DNA from: Actinomyces marseillensis
GTDB taxonomy: Bacteria > Actinomycetota > Actinomycetes > Actinomycetales > Actinomycetaceae
NCBI RefSeq assembly: GCF_900155605.1
Contig: NZ_LT707420.1
Coordinates: 600,158 to 664,157, forward strand
DNA: 64,000 nt
Direction: 5' to 3'
Position numbers and translations under genes: made by a program. A model generated the notes under the pieces. The model did no database searches, was not told where the DNA came from, and worked only from the letters and a program-made list of their open reading frames with translations. This document shows positions 9,570 through 18,876 of this stretch, in pieces; positions within the stretch are counted from its first letter, which is position 1; every line of letters begins with the position of its first letter.

Positions 9570-10411
9570 CGAAACGATTCACGCGCACGCGCGCGCTTCT
9601 CACGCTGTGCGTGGCGGCGGCCTCGGCAATGGGGATCGGGGGCTGTGGGCAAGCAGAACCCGAGATCACCCAGACGCCTACGTCGGAAGCGCCCCGCGGA
9701 ATCGCGCTCGACTACACGGGGTTTGACCCGGAAAACTTTATTTCAGACCAAGTGCTGGATGATTCGACGACGATGACGGACGCGCAGATTGCGGCCTTCA
9801 TCGAAGAAAAAGGCGAAGGCTGCCGGGCGGGGCGTGCGAATGATCAAGATATCCCTTGCTTGAAGGATTTCTCGGTCGTCACTGAGAGCTATGCGGGCGA
9901 TGACTACTGTCCATGGGGATACCAGGGCGGTGAGGAAGAAAGCGCCGCGCAGATCATCGGGCAAGCCGCGCGTTCATGTGGAGTGAACCCGCAGGTTCTT
10001 CTGGTGACCCTCCAAAAAGAACAGGGCTTGATTTACGCCTCGGGCGGGGATTTTCAGTGGTTTAGCTACCCCAGCGCGATGGGGTACGCCTGTCCGGATA
10101 ACAGTACCTGCGATCCCGATTACGCGGGTTTTCAACGGCAGGTCTACTATGCAGCGCGGCAATTTGCGATCTACCGGATAAAGCCTGAGCGTTATCGATT
10201 CCAGGCGGGGCAGCGGGTTGAGGCTCGCTATGCGCCCGCACAAGAGTGCACCACGACGCAGATTACTCCTGCTAACCGAGCAACTGCGAGCATGTATAAC
10301 TACACGCCTTATGTGCCGAACAGGGGTGCGTTGAAAGGGCGTGGGGATGACTGCTCTGTCTATGGGAACGCAAATGTTTACGCATACATGCGAGCGTGGT
10401 TTCCACAATAA
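9566..10411 (+). CDS. Lysozyme-like secreted lipoprotein
   Basis: 281 residues starting at a GTG that overlaps the phosphatase stop. A lipoprotein signal is visible: basic TKRFTRTR, hydrophobic core, then lipobox IGGC. The mature part contains PQVLLVTLQKEQGLIY, which resembles the catalytic-glutamate helix of lysozyme-like or transglycosylase folds, and several cysteines that could form disulfides. Similar actinobacterial proteins are often annotated as hemagglutinin-like. The likely role is peptidoglycan cleavage at the membrane surface, but this rests on a fold impression and one motif. Confidence 0.75.
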   Translation: MTKRFTRTRALLTLCVAAASAMGIGGCGQAEPEITQTPTSEAPRGIALDYTGFDPENFISDQVLDDSTTMTDAQIAAFIEEKGEGCRAGRANDQDIPCLKDFSVVTESYAGDDYCPWGYQGGEEESAAQIIGQAARSCGVNPQVLLVTLQKEQGLIYASGGDFQWFSYPSAMGYACPDNSTCDPDYAGFQRQVYYAARQFAIYRIKPERYRFQAGQRVEARYAPAQECTTTQITPANRATASMYNYTPYVPNRGALKGRGDDCSVYGNANVYAYMRAWFPQ

Positions 10412-10479
10412 TGTTGCAACTCAAGCAATGATGGGTGGCGCGGGTATACACTGACTATGCTGAGCACGCCCGTGTTCGT

Positions 10480-10495
10480 GCGACAACGTTGTTGC
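10480..10495. promoter_or_regulatory. Near-palindromic candidate operator before the ROK gene
   Basis: GCGACAACGTTGTTGC is symmetrical at 14 of 16 positions around a central CG, 13 bases before the ROK-protein ATG. The shape fits a LacI/ROK-class operator; the binding protein is unknown. Confidence 0.35.
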
Positions 10496-10508
10496 AGAGG
10501 GGCTCGTC

Positions 10509-11603
10509 ATGGAACCGTATGATATACACAAAAGAACAGCGGATCCGCCGCAGGTCAAAACAAAGCCTCCGGGCTATGAACTATTTGATGAATGCGCGGT
10601 TGGAATCGCACTCTTACCGGGACGAATCCATGCTGTTGTCATGGATCGTTCGGGGCGTGTGCGCGAAGAACGTTCCCGCGTCATCACCAGTGACTCCGAC
10701 AAAGTCGTCACCACCATCAATAAGCTAGGTGAAGAACTTGTCCAAAGCGCTGAACCATATGGGGCGATCAGGGGAATTGGCCTGAGTATCGACGGGAGAG
10801 TGACCCGTCAGCGCACCTGTGTTCTGGAAGCTTTGGGCTGGGATCATTTCCCACTCCTCCAATACATCACCGTTGATGCGCGGCTTCCTCTATCGATCAT
10901 TACAAACCTTGAAGGCTTGGCAACCTACGAAATCGCCTATGGGGTTGGGCGGAGGATGGATGATTTCCTTGTCGCTCAAATTGCAGAAAAGGTTGCGTTC
11001 GTTGAGGTCGAGGGCGGAAAACTCATTACAGATCCCACCGGGAAATACGAACGAGTCCTCCACCTTCCTATCGCGGGGAGTAATGGTGTGTGCTCGCTGG
11101 GACACATGGGGTGCGCCAGCGGCGCGCTGATCCCCTCGGCTGTTCTTGCTCGTGCTCGAGGCGCACGCCTCGATGAAGGGAAAGACGACAGGCCGCGCGA
11201 CATAGAAGAACTCATCACCATGGCCCGCACCGGAGACTTCGTCTGCCGGCGAGTTGTCATGGAATTCGCCCGCAACCTTGCGGTTTTCTTGCAAGGACTC
11301 AGCTACATTACGCAAAAGGAGCGCATTGTCCTTGACGGAAGCGGGGTGCGAATCCTCGCCTCGGACTGGGCGGTGCTCTTCGAAGATGAACTCTTCTCTT
11401 TTTCTTCAAATGGAGTTGTCGCTCCGACTGTCGTCCACCGCTCAAACGCAGACAGTCGTTGGGCGTGCGGTGCGGCAGCGCATCTGTTTGCAACCGTTGG
11501 GGGTCCCAGGAACCTGCGGGTGATCAACCGGAATGGGGATATTCAAGGCACTGAGGTCGTACACCACCAGCGCGAGCACTACGCCTCTCTAGTTGCCTTG
11601 TAA
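10509..11603 (+). CDS. Degenerate ROK-family protein without HTH
   Basis: 364 residues with ROK (sugar kinase/repressor) organisation: the N-terminal VGIALLPGRIHAVVMDRSGRV strand pair, GIGLSIDGRV, then HLPIAGSNGVCSLGHMGC where the family zinc motif belongs. Two points are unusual. The zinc motif CxCGxxGC reads CSLGHMGC, so one cysteine is Leu; and the segment that normally contains the catalytic Asp (ENDAN-like) reads TNLEG. The usual winged-helix domain of ROK repressors is absent, since only about 30 residues precede the fold. It therefore looks neither kinase-active nor directly DNA-binding; a sensing or protein-interaction role is possible. The ATG follows AGAGGGG at 10496-10502. Confidence 0.78.
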   Translation: MEPYDIHKRTADPPQVKTKPPGYELFDECAVGIALLPGRIHAVVMDRSGRVREERSRVITSDSDKVVTTINKLGEELVQSAEPYGAIRGIGLSIDGRVTRQRTCVLEALGWDHFPLLQYITVDARLPLSIITNLEGLATYEIAYGVGRRMDDFLVAQIAEKVAFVEVEGGKLITDPTGKYERVLHLPIAGSNGVCSLGHMGCASGALIPSAVLARARGARLDEGKDDRPRDIEELITMARTGDFVCRRVVMEFARNLAVFLQGLSYITQKERIVLDGSGVRILASDWAVLFEDELFSFSSNGVVAPTVVHRSNADSRWACGAAAHLFATVGGPRNLRVINRNGDIQGTEVVHHQREHYASLVAL

Positions 11604-11631
11604 CGAGGCGTTGAGGGCCGGCAAAATAATC

Positions 11632-11660
11632 ACGGGACTGCGAGTAGCGCGCAGTCCCGT
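11632..11660. terminator. Bidirectional terminator
   Basis: 11-bp perfect stem (ACGGGACTGCG at 11632-11642, complement at 11650-11660) between the convergent ROK gene and phosphoribosyltransferase gene. AAAATAAT lies just upstream on +, giving a T-rich tail for the - strand transcript. Confidence 0.75.
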
Positions 11661-11705
11661 CATTGTGTGTCGTAGAGCCTAAGCGTGGAGCCTCAGCTCA
11701 AACGA

Positions 11706-12254
11706 CTACTGTGCCTGAACGACAGGCAGAACAGACCAGGGGAAGTTAATCCACAAATCGGTGTAGTGCCACACGAAATCCGGATCGATGATTGACACCG
11801 GCTTCTTGTAGATCACCGCGGAGCGTGCTTCGACCTTTGCGTGCGCCTGACCATCCAAGCTCAAACCGCGCTTTTCAATAAGCTCCATGACCTTCTTGAG
11901 GGTCTTACCCGAATCAGCAACGTCATCGACAACAAGGACCTTCTTGCCATCCATCGCGGAGACATCCATCAGCGGGGGAAGAACCTGCGGCTCATCCAAG
12001 GTTTCGCCCAGACCCGTGTAGAACTCCAGGTTCATGGTGCCGATTGCCTTCACACCCAGTGCATAGGAAAGCGCGCCGGCCGGAATCAGGCCGCCGCGCG
12101 CGATTGCAACAATAAGGTCGGGCATCCACCCGGAATTGACGATCTGCTGGGCAAGTTCGCGCGAAGCATCGCCAAACTGTTGCCAGCTCAGGTTTTCGCG
12201 GTTCTCACCGGTATTGGTAGTTGCGCCGTCGTCGAAGGGGGTGGAAGCAGTCAT
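11706..12254 (-). CDS. Purine-type phosphoribosyltransferase
   Basis: 182-residue type I phosphoribosyltransferase. The PRPP-binding loop is VLVVDDVADSGKTL, preceded by the pyrophosphate-loop region VAIARGGLIPAGAL; near the end a W-rich segment (DFVWHYTDLWINFPW) resembles the base-binding hood of xanthine/hypoxanthine-guanine enzymes. It probably salvages xanthine, guanine or hypoxanthine to the nucleotide; the exact base cannot be told. An AAAGGA ribosome site precedes the ATG. A nucleobase permease sits 12 kb away but is not linked. Confidence 0.85.
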   Translation of the reverse strand: MTASTPFDDGATTNTGENRENLSWQQFGDASRELAQQIVNSGWMPDLIVAIARGGLIPAGALSYALGVKAIGTMNLEFYTGLGETLDEPQVLPPLMDVSAMDGKKVLVVDDVADSGKTLKKVMELIEKRGLSLDGQAHAKVEARSAVIYKKPVSIIDPDFVWHYTDLWINFPWSVLPVVQAQ

Positions 12255-12304
12255 GCGATGAGTCCTTTGAATGGGATCAAAAAGATCGGGTGAATGGACA
12301 TATG

Positions 12305-12817
12305 TTAACGCGTGCGCTTCTTGAGCGCACGTAGCTGGCGAGCGTACTGCCCACCCGGCTCACGCGCCTGGCCGTTAAAAGACCACTGGAAAATCCGCGA
12401 GGGATCGAAAGTGCGCGAACATGCGCCACAGGAAGTGACCCTGCGGGGCATGGAATACAACTCCCGAACAGCCCCACACACGGGACACACTCCCCTCCAC
12501 GCGGGGCGAGGTGCAGGCAATCCTCCTGAAAGACGCGCACGATCGGGCGAACCTAACTCGCGGGCTTTCGCCTGCCACACCTCGTCGTGATTGTGACTGG
12601 ATCCCACAAGGGCGTGGGCGATCTCGTGGAGAATGACTCCGCGAACTGTTGGCGCGTCATACAGGGTGGTCAGCGGCCCAGAGAGGGTGATTTCCTTGCG
12701 GGAATGGACGCATGAACCTGCTCGCCTGCGTGCACGATCAAAACGAAAAGACCACTCACTCAAGCCGTGCTGGTTCATCAGCTCGCGCGCCATCTGTTGG
12801 GCGTCTTCACGTTCCAC
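12305..12817 (-). CDS. SprT-like zinc metalloprotease domain protein
   Basis: 170 residues from a GTG start. The SprT motif HEIAH (residues 64-68) with a following NHDEVW histidine gives the metal site; a C-terminal zinc ribbon is suggested by CPVCG and CGAC. Related SprT/Spartan domains act on DNA-protein cross-links, but the bacterial forms are poorly characterised. The frame is open upstream, but the GTG at 12817 is preceded by GGGGGAGG that overlaps the hrpA stop codon, and it begins only 8 bases after hrpA, so it is translationally coupled to the helicase. Confidence 0.85.
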   Translation of the reverse strand: MEREDAQQMARELMNQHGLSEWSFRFDRARRRAGSCVHSRKEITLSGPLTTLYDAPTVRGVILHEIAHALVGSSHNHDEVWQAKARELGSPDRARLSGGLPAPRPAWRGVCPVCGAVRELYSMPRRVTSCGACSRTFDPSRIFQWSFNGQAREPGGQYARQLRALKKRTR

Positions 12818-12825
12818 GCCTCCCC

Positions 12826-15800
12826 CTAGATGGCCTCGTGAAGGCGATCGATCGCGGCGAGCATGCGCTGCGGGGAAATCTTGCGTGCGGTTCCAAGTTC
12901 TTGAGCGAAGAGGGACACGCGCAATTCCTCGCGCATCCATAGGAGTTCTTCGAATGCGGCCTCGTGGCGCCCATCGAAGGGACGCGTATCCATGAGCTCG
13001 CGCAACTCCTCAACTTCCTCGTCAATCTGGGACAAGGCCGCGCGCGATTTCTCGTCGCGAGAAACATCTGCGGGCGAGCGCAGAGCCTTGCGCAGCCGCA
13101 CGGATTGCGCCTGAATGTAGCGAGGAAGGTTCAGCAGTCGCTCCAGCGGCGTTGCGGCAATGAAACCGTCAAAAACCAGTGAGGACGCGATCGCTTGAAC
13201 GTCACTGCGCAGGCTCGCATACGCGGGGCCGCTGGCCTCGGCAAGGTGGTCTTGCAGCTGTGCCCAAGATTCCATCGCGCGGACAACTACTTCGATGATC
13301 GAGTAGACCTGGTCCTCGTGGCGGTCGCGAATACGCGTGGAAAGATCCTCGAAGGCCGAGGCATCGCGGATCGCCCACAGCCCGCGGTCTCCCGCAAGGG
13401 TGTCGCTCAGAGCGCGCACGCTTGCCAATTGCGCATCGGCGATGAGCGCCTCGGTGCTCGGGTACGGCGTGGAGGTGAGCATGAGGGCTTCGCGTCCCGT
13501 CCAGCGGGTGGATACGCGCTTTGTGGACAGGCGAATCGCGCGCAGGACAAGGTTCGCAATACCCATACGGTGTTCGCTTCGCGCCTGAGAGGCATTCGCC
13601 ATGACGCGTACTCCGGCGAGCGGATTATCGCGATCCCCTTGGGGGACGAGCGCCGGGAAAGCGCGGATGAGCAAGCCCTGTGCGCGCGATTCAACTGATT
13701 GCGGAAGTGGTGCGCTGGGGAAGGCCTCAAGATTATCCGCGAAGAGTTCCCCTTCGCCGCTTTCCATCGCCGAGGCCGCGCCTGCAGGTGCTGTCAAGCC
13801 TGCGTTGGATGCGGGCGGATGGGCGCCGGTTGCGGTTTCTACTTCGGTCGGCACCGCGCCTGCCTGCGGCTCCCCCTGAGTCTGAGCTGTTTTCGCAGAG
13901 CGTTTCTGGGCCTCGCTCAGGGCTTGGCGAACAGCGGTGCGCAAGGCACGATCGGTTGCTCCAGCAAGGGTGCGCTTGAGGTAGCCAAGGTCCTTACCAC
14001 TTCCCAACTCGCGGCCGTCGTGATCGTGAACGACGAAAGTCATCCGCAAGTGATCGGGAAGAGAATCCTCCATCGCGCGCAGATCCGAATCACTGAGGTC
14101 AACTCCGCGCAATTCTCGCAGCGCCCGCGTGAATAGTTCGTTGAACGAGGCCGATTGTGCAGTACGTGCGGTGCCGTGTTCAGAAGAAGTAGCCGCGGCT
14201 TCGGCAGTGTCGCTTGGAACTGCCGATTCAGGAGAGTGCTTTGCAGGAGTTTGCGCAGTCCCCGCACTCTTGCGCGTGCTTCGCGCTTGCCCGGTTCGCT
14301 CGCCCCACGCAGCCAAACGCCCCAAAGCTGCGCTCAAAGACGCGGGGTCTTCCTCTTGAGCCTGCTGCTGCGTAGGCTGCGCTTTCTTTGGCGCAGGGGC
14401 ATTGAGGTCGACGCGGCCACGACGCACGTCCTCGATCCACGCTGCCACAGTCTTTGCGACCTCGGGAGCCGGGGCAAGTAGGCGACGCTTTGCCTTGGGG
14501 AGCGCGCGGATCGCCTCGGTGATGAGTTCTTCACGCATCCCGGGCACCAACCAATCAGTCCCCTCATCGCTCACGCGCCCCAGGGCCTCGATCGGGATCG
14601 ACATGGAGACTCCATCGCGCGGGGAACCCGGGTGGAACTCGTAGGACAGGGGAAGACGCAGCTCGCCCTGCGCCCAGTGATCGGGGAAGCCATCGCCGGT
14701 TTGGCCGAGGCCTCGGGGAAGAAGAAGCTCGGGAGGGTAGTCCAAAAGCTTGGGATCCGTGCGCTTCTTGTCCTTCCACCAACGGTTGAAGTGCCCGGTG
14801 GAAATAATCGACGCCGGAAGAATGTCGTCAAAGAACCTTTCAAGCGCCATTTCATCGGCGACGAGGCCGTGGGTGCGGCTCCTGCGTTCCGTTTCGCGTG
14901 CACGCTCGATCGCCTCGTCGTTGCGCCGTTGGAAGGCGTGGCGCTCACGCCACTGACCTTGAACAAGGGCATGGCGGATGAACATCTCACGGGCAAGCTC
15001 AGCCGCAGTGACAGGGGTGCTGAGGGCCGCTGCGAAGGGGGAGTCACTGGGCATTGCACCACGAATTGAACCCAGGGGAGTGGCCCCCAGGCGTCCGAGA
15101 AGAACCGGACGATCCGCGATTAAGGTCAAGCCGTAGAGCATGACTTTTTCTTGGACGTAGGCTGCGCCTCGCGAGGAATTCCAGGTCGGCTCGGAATAGA
15201 CGCGAGTGAGGAGATCCTTGGCAAGGGGCTCGACCCATTCGGGGCGAATCCGTGCCACCGTTCGCGCGAAAAGCCGTGAGGTTTCAACGAGTTCGGCCGT
15301 CATCACCCAATCGGGGTGACCGGTGATTCCAGAACCCGGCCAGATCGTGAAGTGGGTTCCGCGGCTCCCCGTGTAATCGCGAGTCACCGGGTCCCAGGCT
15401 CCTAGGCTGGATAAGAGCCCGACAAGAATCGAGCGGTGAATGTCATCCGTATCAACCGCGCTTGTCGATCGTGTATAGGAGACGGCGGCACGCGCGGCTG
15501 CGTCGGCGATTCCCGCGCGCGAGGCCTCGTTAACAACATCCTCGGCCGAAGGAATGCCGAGGGGCTCGGTGTGGATGCCGATAGTGCGGGCCATATCGCG
15601 TAGTTGGTGGGCAATGTCGCGCCACTCGCGGAAGCGTAGGTAGTGAATGAATTCGGCGCGGCACATGCGCCTAAAGGCCGTGCCTGACAAGTCGCGCTGT
15701 TGGATGTGGAGGTAGCGCCAGAGGTTGAGGTAGGTGAGGAAGTCCGAGTGTGGATCGGTGAAACGCGCGTGTGCGGTGTCTGCGGACTCCTGGTGGTCCA

Positions 15801-17574
15801 GAGGTCGTTCGCGAACGTCTTGAATCGATAGAGCCGCGACGATGATGAGAATTTCCGATGCGCAGCCCGCATCCTTGCCCGCAAGCAACATGCGTCCCAG
15901 ACGCGGGTCAATGGGAAGACGAGCAAGATCACGGCCAATAGGCGTGAGCTCAAAACCACTTTGCGAACTCGAAGAATTCTCCAAAGCACGAAGTGCCCCA
16001 ATTTCGACGAGCAGATTGATGCCGTCGCGAATAGCGCGCGAATCAGGAGCATCGACGAAGGGGAAGGAAGCCACATCACCCAAGCCCAAGGCACTCATCT
16101 GTAAAATGACGGACGCAAGCGAGGTGCGCAGGATTTCCGGCTCGGTAAAAGGCGGCCTCGACGCATAGTTTTCCGCGGAATACAGTCGAATTGCAATGCC
16201 GTCTGCCACACGCCCACAGCGTCCCGAACGCTGGTTTGCGCTTGCTTGCGAGACTTCTTCAATGGGGAGGCGCTGCACCTTCGTCTTGTTGGAATAGCGC
16301 GAAATACGCGCCAAACCCGGGTCAATGACGTAGCGGATTCCCGGAACCGTCAGAGAGGTTTCGGCAACGTTCGTTGCCAGGACGACGCGGCGGTGAGAGT
16401 GCGCCTCAAAAATTCGATGCTGCTCTGCCGAACTCAGACGTGCAAACAGGGGAAGGATCTCGATATCCGCCGGATTCTTCGAGCGCGACATGTCACGCGG
16501 TGCACGGTTGCCGAGGTGGTCGTGAAGGGCCTGCTCAACATCGCGGATATCGCGCTCGCCGGGCAGGAAAACCAAGATATCCCCGGGGCCTTCGGTGCAC
16601 AGTTCATCAACCGCGTGGCAGATTGCCGTCTCAAGGTCGATCTCGACCCCTGCACCGTAGCCCTCCACAGCGAGAGGATCATCCGCGTCCTCTAAAACCA
16701 GTTGTTCGACGCCGCTGCCGGCCAGGATTTCTTCCCCAGTTGCCGAGGCCGTGGGGGAGAGGAGCGCGTTCGTGTCCTTCCCGGAAGTCGAGGAGTACGA
16801 CGATGGCGTATCAGCGGCAAGCGGGCGATAGCGAATCTCAACAGGAAAGGTGCGTCCCGAAACCTCGATGACCGGGGCTGCCTGGAGCAGCGTACCCTCT
16901 CCGATCGGGCCATCCCAGGAGCCAAAGTGCTGGGCAAAACGATCCGAATCGATTGTTGCCGAGGTGATGATGACCTTGAGATCAGGGCGCATAGGGAGCA
17001 GCCGCGCAAGGTAACCCAAGATAAAGTCAATGTTGAGGCTGCGTTCGTGGGCCTCGTCAATGATCAAGGTATCGTAGCGGCGCAGCATCGGATCTGACTG
17101 GATTTCCGCCAAAAGAATGCCGTCCGTCATCAGCTTGACGAGGGTCGTGGGGCCGACCTCGTCGGTGAAACGCACCTGATAGCCAACGACCTCGCCGGCT
17201 TGTTTACCGACCTTTTGCCCCAGTTCCGAGGCGATTCTTTCCGCGACAGAGCGCGCGGCGATACGCCGAGGCTGGGTGTGGCCGATCATCCCGGCGATTC
17301 CGCGGCCCAATTCCAAGCAAATCTTGGGGATCTGCGTCGTCTTCCCCGAACCGGTCTCACCCGAAATAATGACAACCTGATGCTCGCGGATGGCCTGGGC
17401 GATTTCATCGCGCCTAGCGCTGACGGGAAGATCCGGGAAAGAAATGACCGGAAGCGCAGCGGCCCGAGCGGCAAGCTGTTCGGGCGTGAAAGGACGAAAA
17501 GGCGCGGGCGCATGGGCCAGACGGCCCCTGCGTGAGTGTGAGCGCCGACGTCTGGGCTGCTGGGAAGAGGACAC
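12826..17574 (-). CDS. hrpA: ATP-dependent RNA helicase HrpA
   Basis: 1582-residue DEAH-box helicase. Motifs in order: Walker A GETGSGKT at 72-79, DEAHERS, SATID, then QRSGRCGR (motif VI), followed by helicase-associated and OB-type domains and the long C-terminal HrpA extension. E. coli HrpA is about 1300 residues; the extra length here includes a disordered Q/A/T/S-rich linker around residues 1040-1130 and another near 1210-1260. Known members act on RNA and stalled translation. It lies between the alpha/beta hydrolase (45 bases upstream) and sprT-like (8 bases downstream), all on -, likely one operon. Confidence 0.94.
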   Translation of the reverse strand: MSSSQQPRRRRSHSRRGRLAHAPAPFRPFTPEQLAARAAALPVISFPDLPVSARRDEIAQAIREHQVVIISGETGSGKTTQIPKICLELGRGIAGMIGHTQPRRIAARSVAERIASELGQKVGKQAGEVVGYQVRFTDEVGPTTLVKLMTDGILLAEIQSDPMLRRYDTLIIDEAHERSLNIDFILGYLARLLPMRPDLKVIITSATIDSDRFAQHFGSWDGPIGEGTLLQAAPVIEVSGRTFPVEIRYRPLAADTPSSYSSTSGKDTNALLSPTASATGEEILAGSGVEQLVLEDADDPLAVEGYGAGVEIDLETAICHAVDELCTEGPGDILVFLPGERDIRDVEQALHDHLGNRAPRDMSRSKNPADIEILPLFARLSSAEQHRIFEAHSHRRVVLATNVAETSLTVPGIRYVIDPGLARISRYSNKTKVQRLPIEEVSQASANQRSGRCGRVADGIAIRLYSAENYASRPPFTEPEILRTSLASVILQMSALGLGDVASFPFVDAPDSRAIRDGINLLVEIGALRALENSSSSQSGFELTPIGRDLARLPIDPRLGRMLLAGKDAGCASEILIIVAALSIQDVRERPLDHQESADTAHARFTDPHSDFLTYLNLWRYLHIQQRDLSGTAFRRMCRAEFIHYLRFREWRDIAHQLRDMARTIGIHTEPLGIPSAEDVVNEASRAGIADAAARAAVSYTRSTSAVDTDDIHRSILVGLLSSLGAWDPVTRDYTGSRGTHFTIWPGSGITGHPDWVMTAELVETSRLFARTVARIRPEWVEPLAKDLLTRVYSEPTWNSSRGAAYVQEKVMLYGLTLIADRPVLLGRLGATPLGSIRGAMPSDSPFAAALSTPVTAAELAREMFIRHALVQGQWRERHAFQRRNDEAIERARETERRSRTHGLVADEMALERFFDDILPASIISTGHFNRWWKDKKRTDPKLLDYPPELLLPRGLGQTGDGFPDHWAQGELRLPLSYEFHPGSPRDGVSMSIPIEALGRVSDEGTDWLVPGMREELITEAIRALPKAKRRLLAPAPEVAKTVAAWIEDVRRGRVDLNAPAPKKAQPTQQQAQEEDPASLSAALGRLAAWGERTGQARSTRKSAGTAQTPAKHSPESAVPSDTAEAAATSSEHGTARTAQSASFNELFTRALRELRGVDLSDSDLRAMEDSLPDHLRMTFVVHDHDGRELGSGKDLGYLKRTLAGATDRALRTAVRQALSEAQKRSAKTAQTQGEPQAGAVPTEVETATGAHPPASNAGLTAPAGAASAMESGEGELFADNLEAFPSAPLPQSVESRAQGLLIRAFPALVPQGDRDNPLAGVRVMANASQARSEHRMGIANLVLRAIRLSTKRVSTRWTGREALMLTSTPYPSTEALIADAQLASVRALSDTLAGDRGLWAIRDASAFEDLSTRIRDRHEDQVYSIIEVVVRAMESWAQLQDHLAEASGPAYASLRSDVQAIASSLVFDGFIAATPLERLLNLPRYIQAQSVRLRKALRSPADVSRDEKSRAALSQIDEEVEELRELMDTRPFDGRHEAAFEELLWMREELRVSLFAQELGTARKISPQRMLAAIDRLHEAI

Positions 17575-17619
17575 CCCTTCAGAGTATCGAAGAACGCCTA
17601 GGCCAGCTGGGTGTGTGCG

Positions 17620-18399
17620 TTACTGGCGAAATTCTCCGCTGGGCTCAGCCCACAGCTGTGCCCACTCCAGCGCGGCCTCGCGCAGGATTTCAGGATGCTC
17701 GCCCGCACCAAAGGAGGTTTCGTGGATCAATTCCACGCGCGAGCCATCGGGAAGGCGAAGGAAGGCGTCGCGAGTAAGGTCCACGAGGTCTAGCTCGATA
17801 TCGTCAGCATCGTGGAGGATCAGGACGGGAGCTCCCGAAGGATCGATGATGCCCGGGTCAACCATCGACAGGTCCGCAAGTGTCTGCTTGGAAATGACGA
17901 AAGACTCACGGGGGCCCTCAGAGTCGTCGGGGATCCATGTGCGGCCCGTGTGCTCCAATTCGTCCAGCTGATTGCTGGAGAAAATCGCGCTCCAATCGTA
18001 GGAAAGGGGGCCCAGGACAGGTGCCGATAAGAAGAGCGCGGTCGCGTGGCTCAGACGCGCCGCAAGTGCGGTCACCGAGCCGAAAGAGTGGCCGTGAATG
18101 AGCTGGTTAGTGAAGCCCTGATCCGCAAGCCAGCCCGATGCTGCCTGGAGGTCTTCGATCTGGGACTCGCGAGAAATCACCTCATCATCAGAAAGGCCGT
18201 GCCCCGAATAATCGAATTGCAAAGTCGCGTAGCCCGCCTTGCGGTAGGCGCGCGCGAGATCGTCAAAATGGCCGCCGGAATGACGGTCTGCAAGGAAAGA
18301 GTGAGAAAACAGGACAACGGCGTCCCGAGAATCTACAGGCTGAACGAAAGTTCCCGACAGTGTGATCCCACGGGGAGTGTTCATACGTACTTCGCTCAT
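17620..18399 (-). CDS. Alpha/beta hydrolase
   Basis: 259-residue cytoplasmic serine hydrolase. The nucleophile elbow is GHSFG; the oxyanion region is VVLFSHSFLADRHSGG; the acid is probably in LILHDADDIELD and the catalytic His in ELIHETSFGAGEHPE. The fold resembles the osmC-associated/dienelactone hydrolase-like group that acts on small esters or acyl chains. No signal peptide. It is the first gene of the - strand run leading to hrpA; the substrate is unknown. Confidence 0.88.
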   Translation of the reverse strand: MSEVRMNTPRGITLSGTFVQPVDSRDAVVLFSHSFLADRHSGGHFDDLARAYRKAGYATLQFDYSGHGLSDDEVISRESQIEDLQAASGWLADQGFTNQLIHGHSFGSVTALAARLSHATALFLSAPVLGPLSYDWSAIFSSNQLDELEHTGRTWIPDDSEGPRESFVISKQTLADLSMVDPGIIDPSGAPVLILHDADDIELDLVDLTRDAFLRLPDGSRVELIHETSFGAGEHPEILREAALEWAQLWAEPSGEFRQ

Positions 18400-18567
18400 G
18401 ACTCCACCGTATCGGTTTCTTCTCGGATGCGAAATACCTCATCTCACAACGTGCGAAAAGGTAAACAAGTAGCGAATAGCTTTCGCCACCCACTAGGCTG
18501 GTTTCTATTCCAGACTCACATCGCACGACGGTGCGTTTAAGCGCCCGCGTTGAAAGAAAGGCGTCTC

Positions 18568-18855
18568 GTGGGAACGAAAATGGGAATCGCCGTCGGTTTC
18601 GGTATCGGCTACGTCCTAGGAACTCGAGCAGGCCGCGAACAATACGAAAGAATCTGCCATTTCGCCGCGAAAGTGCGCCGTTTCCCCGTGGTCGCACGTC
18701 CGCTAGACGCAGCCGGTGAAAAGGTCTCTTCCCTCGTGCGCACCCAGGGAGAGAAGGTCACCGATAAGGTCGCCGATGCCGTCAAGGAACGTCTCTTCCG
18801 GATGCCGGCCCAGGCCTCGGAAGACGACGAAGACCTACCGACCTACGCGGACTGA
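18568..18855 (+). CDS. Small YtxH-like membrane-associated protein
   Basis: 95 residues: a short glycine-rich hydrophobic N-terminus (MGIAVGFGIGYVLGTRAG) typical of YtxH/general-stress small proteins, an amphipathic charged middle with the repeated theme GEKV-S/T-DKV, and an acidic tail. GTG at 18568 is preceded by AAAGAAAGG; a TTG at 18550 and ATG at 18580 are alternatives. It is just upstream of the ferritin-VIT1 gene (21 bases), so may be co-transcribed. No function can be assigned. Confidence 0.75.
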   Translation: MGTKMGIAVGFGIGYVLGTRAGREQYERICHFAAKVRRFPVVARPLDAAGEKVSSLVRTQGEKVTDKVADAVKERLFRMPAQASEDDEDLPTYAD

Positions 18856-18876
18856 GCGAAAACACGCTGTCGAACA

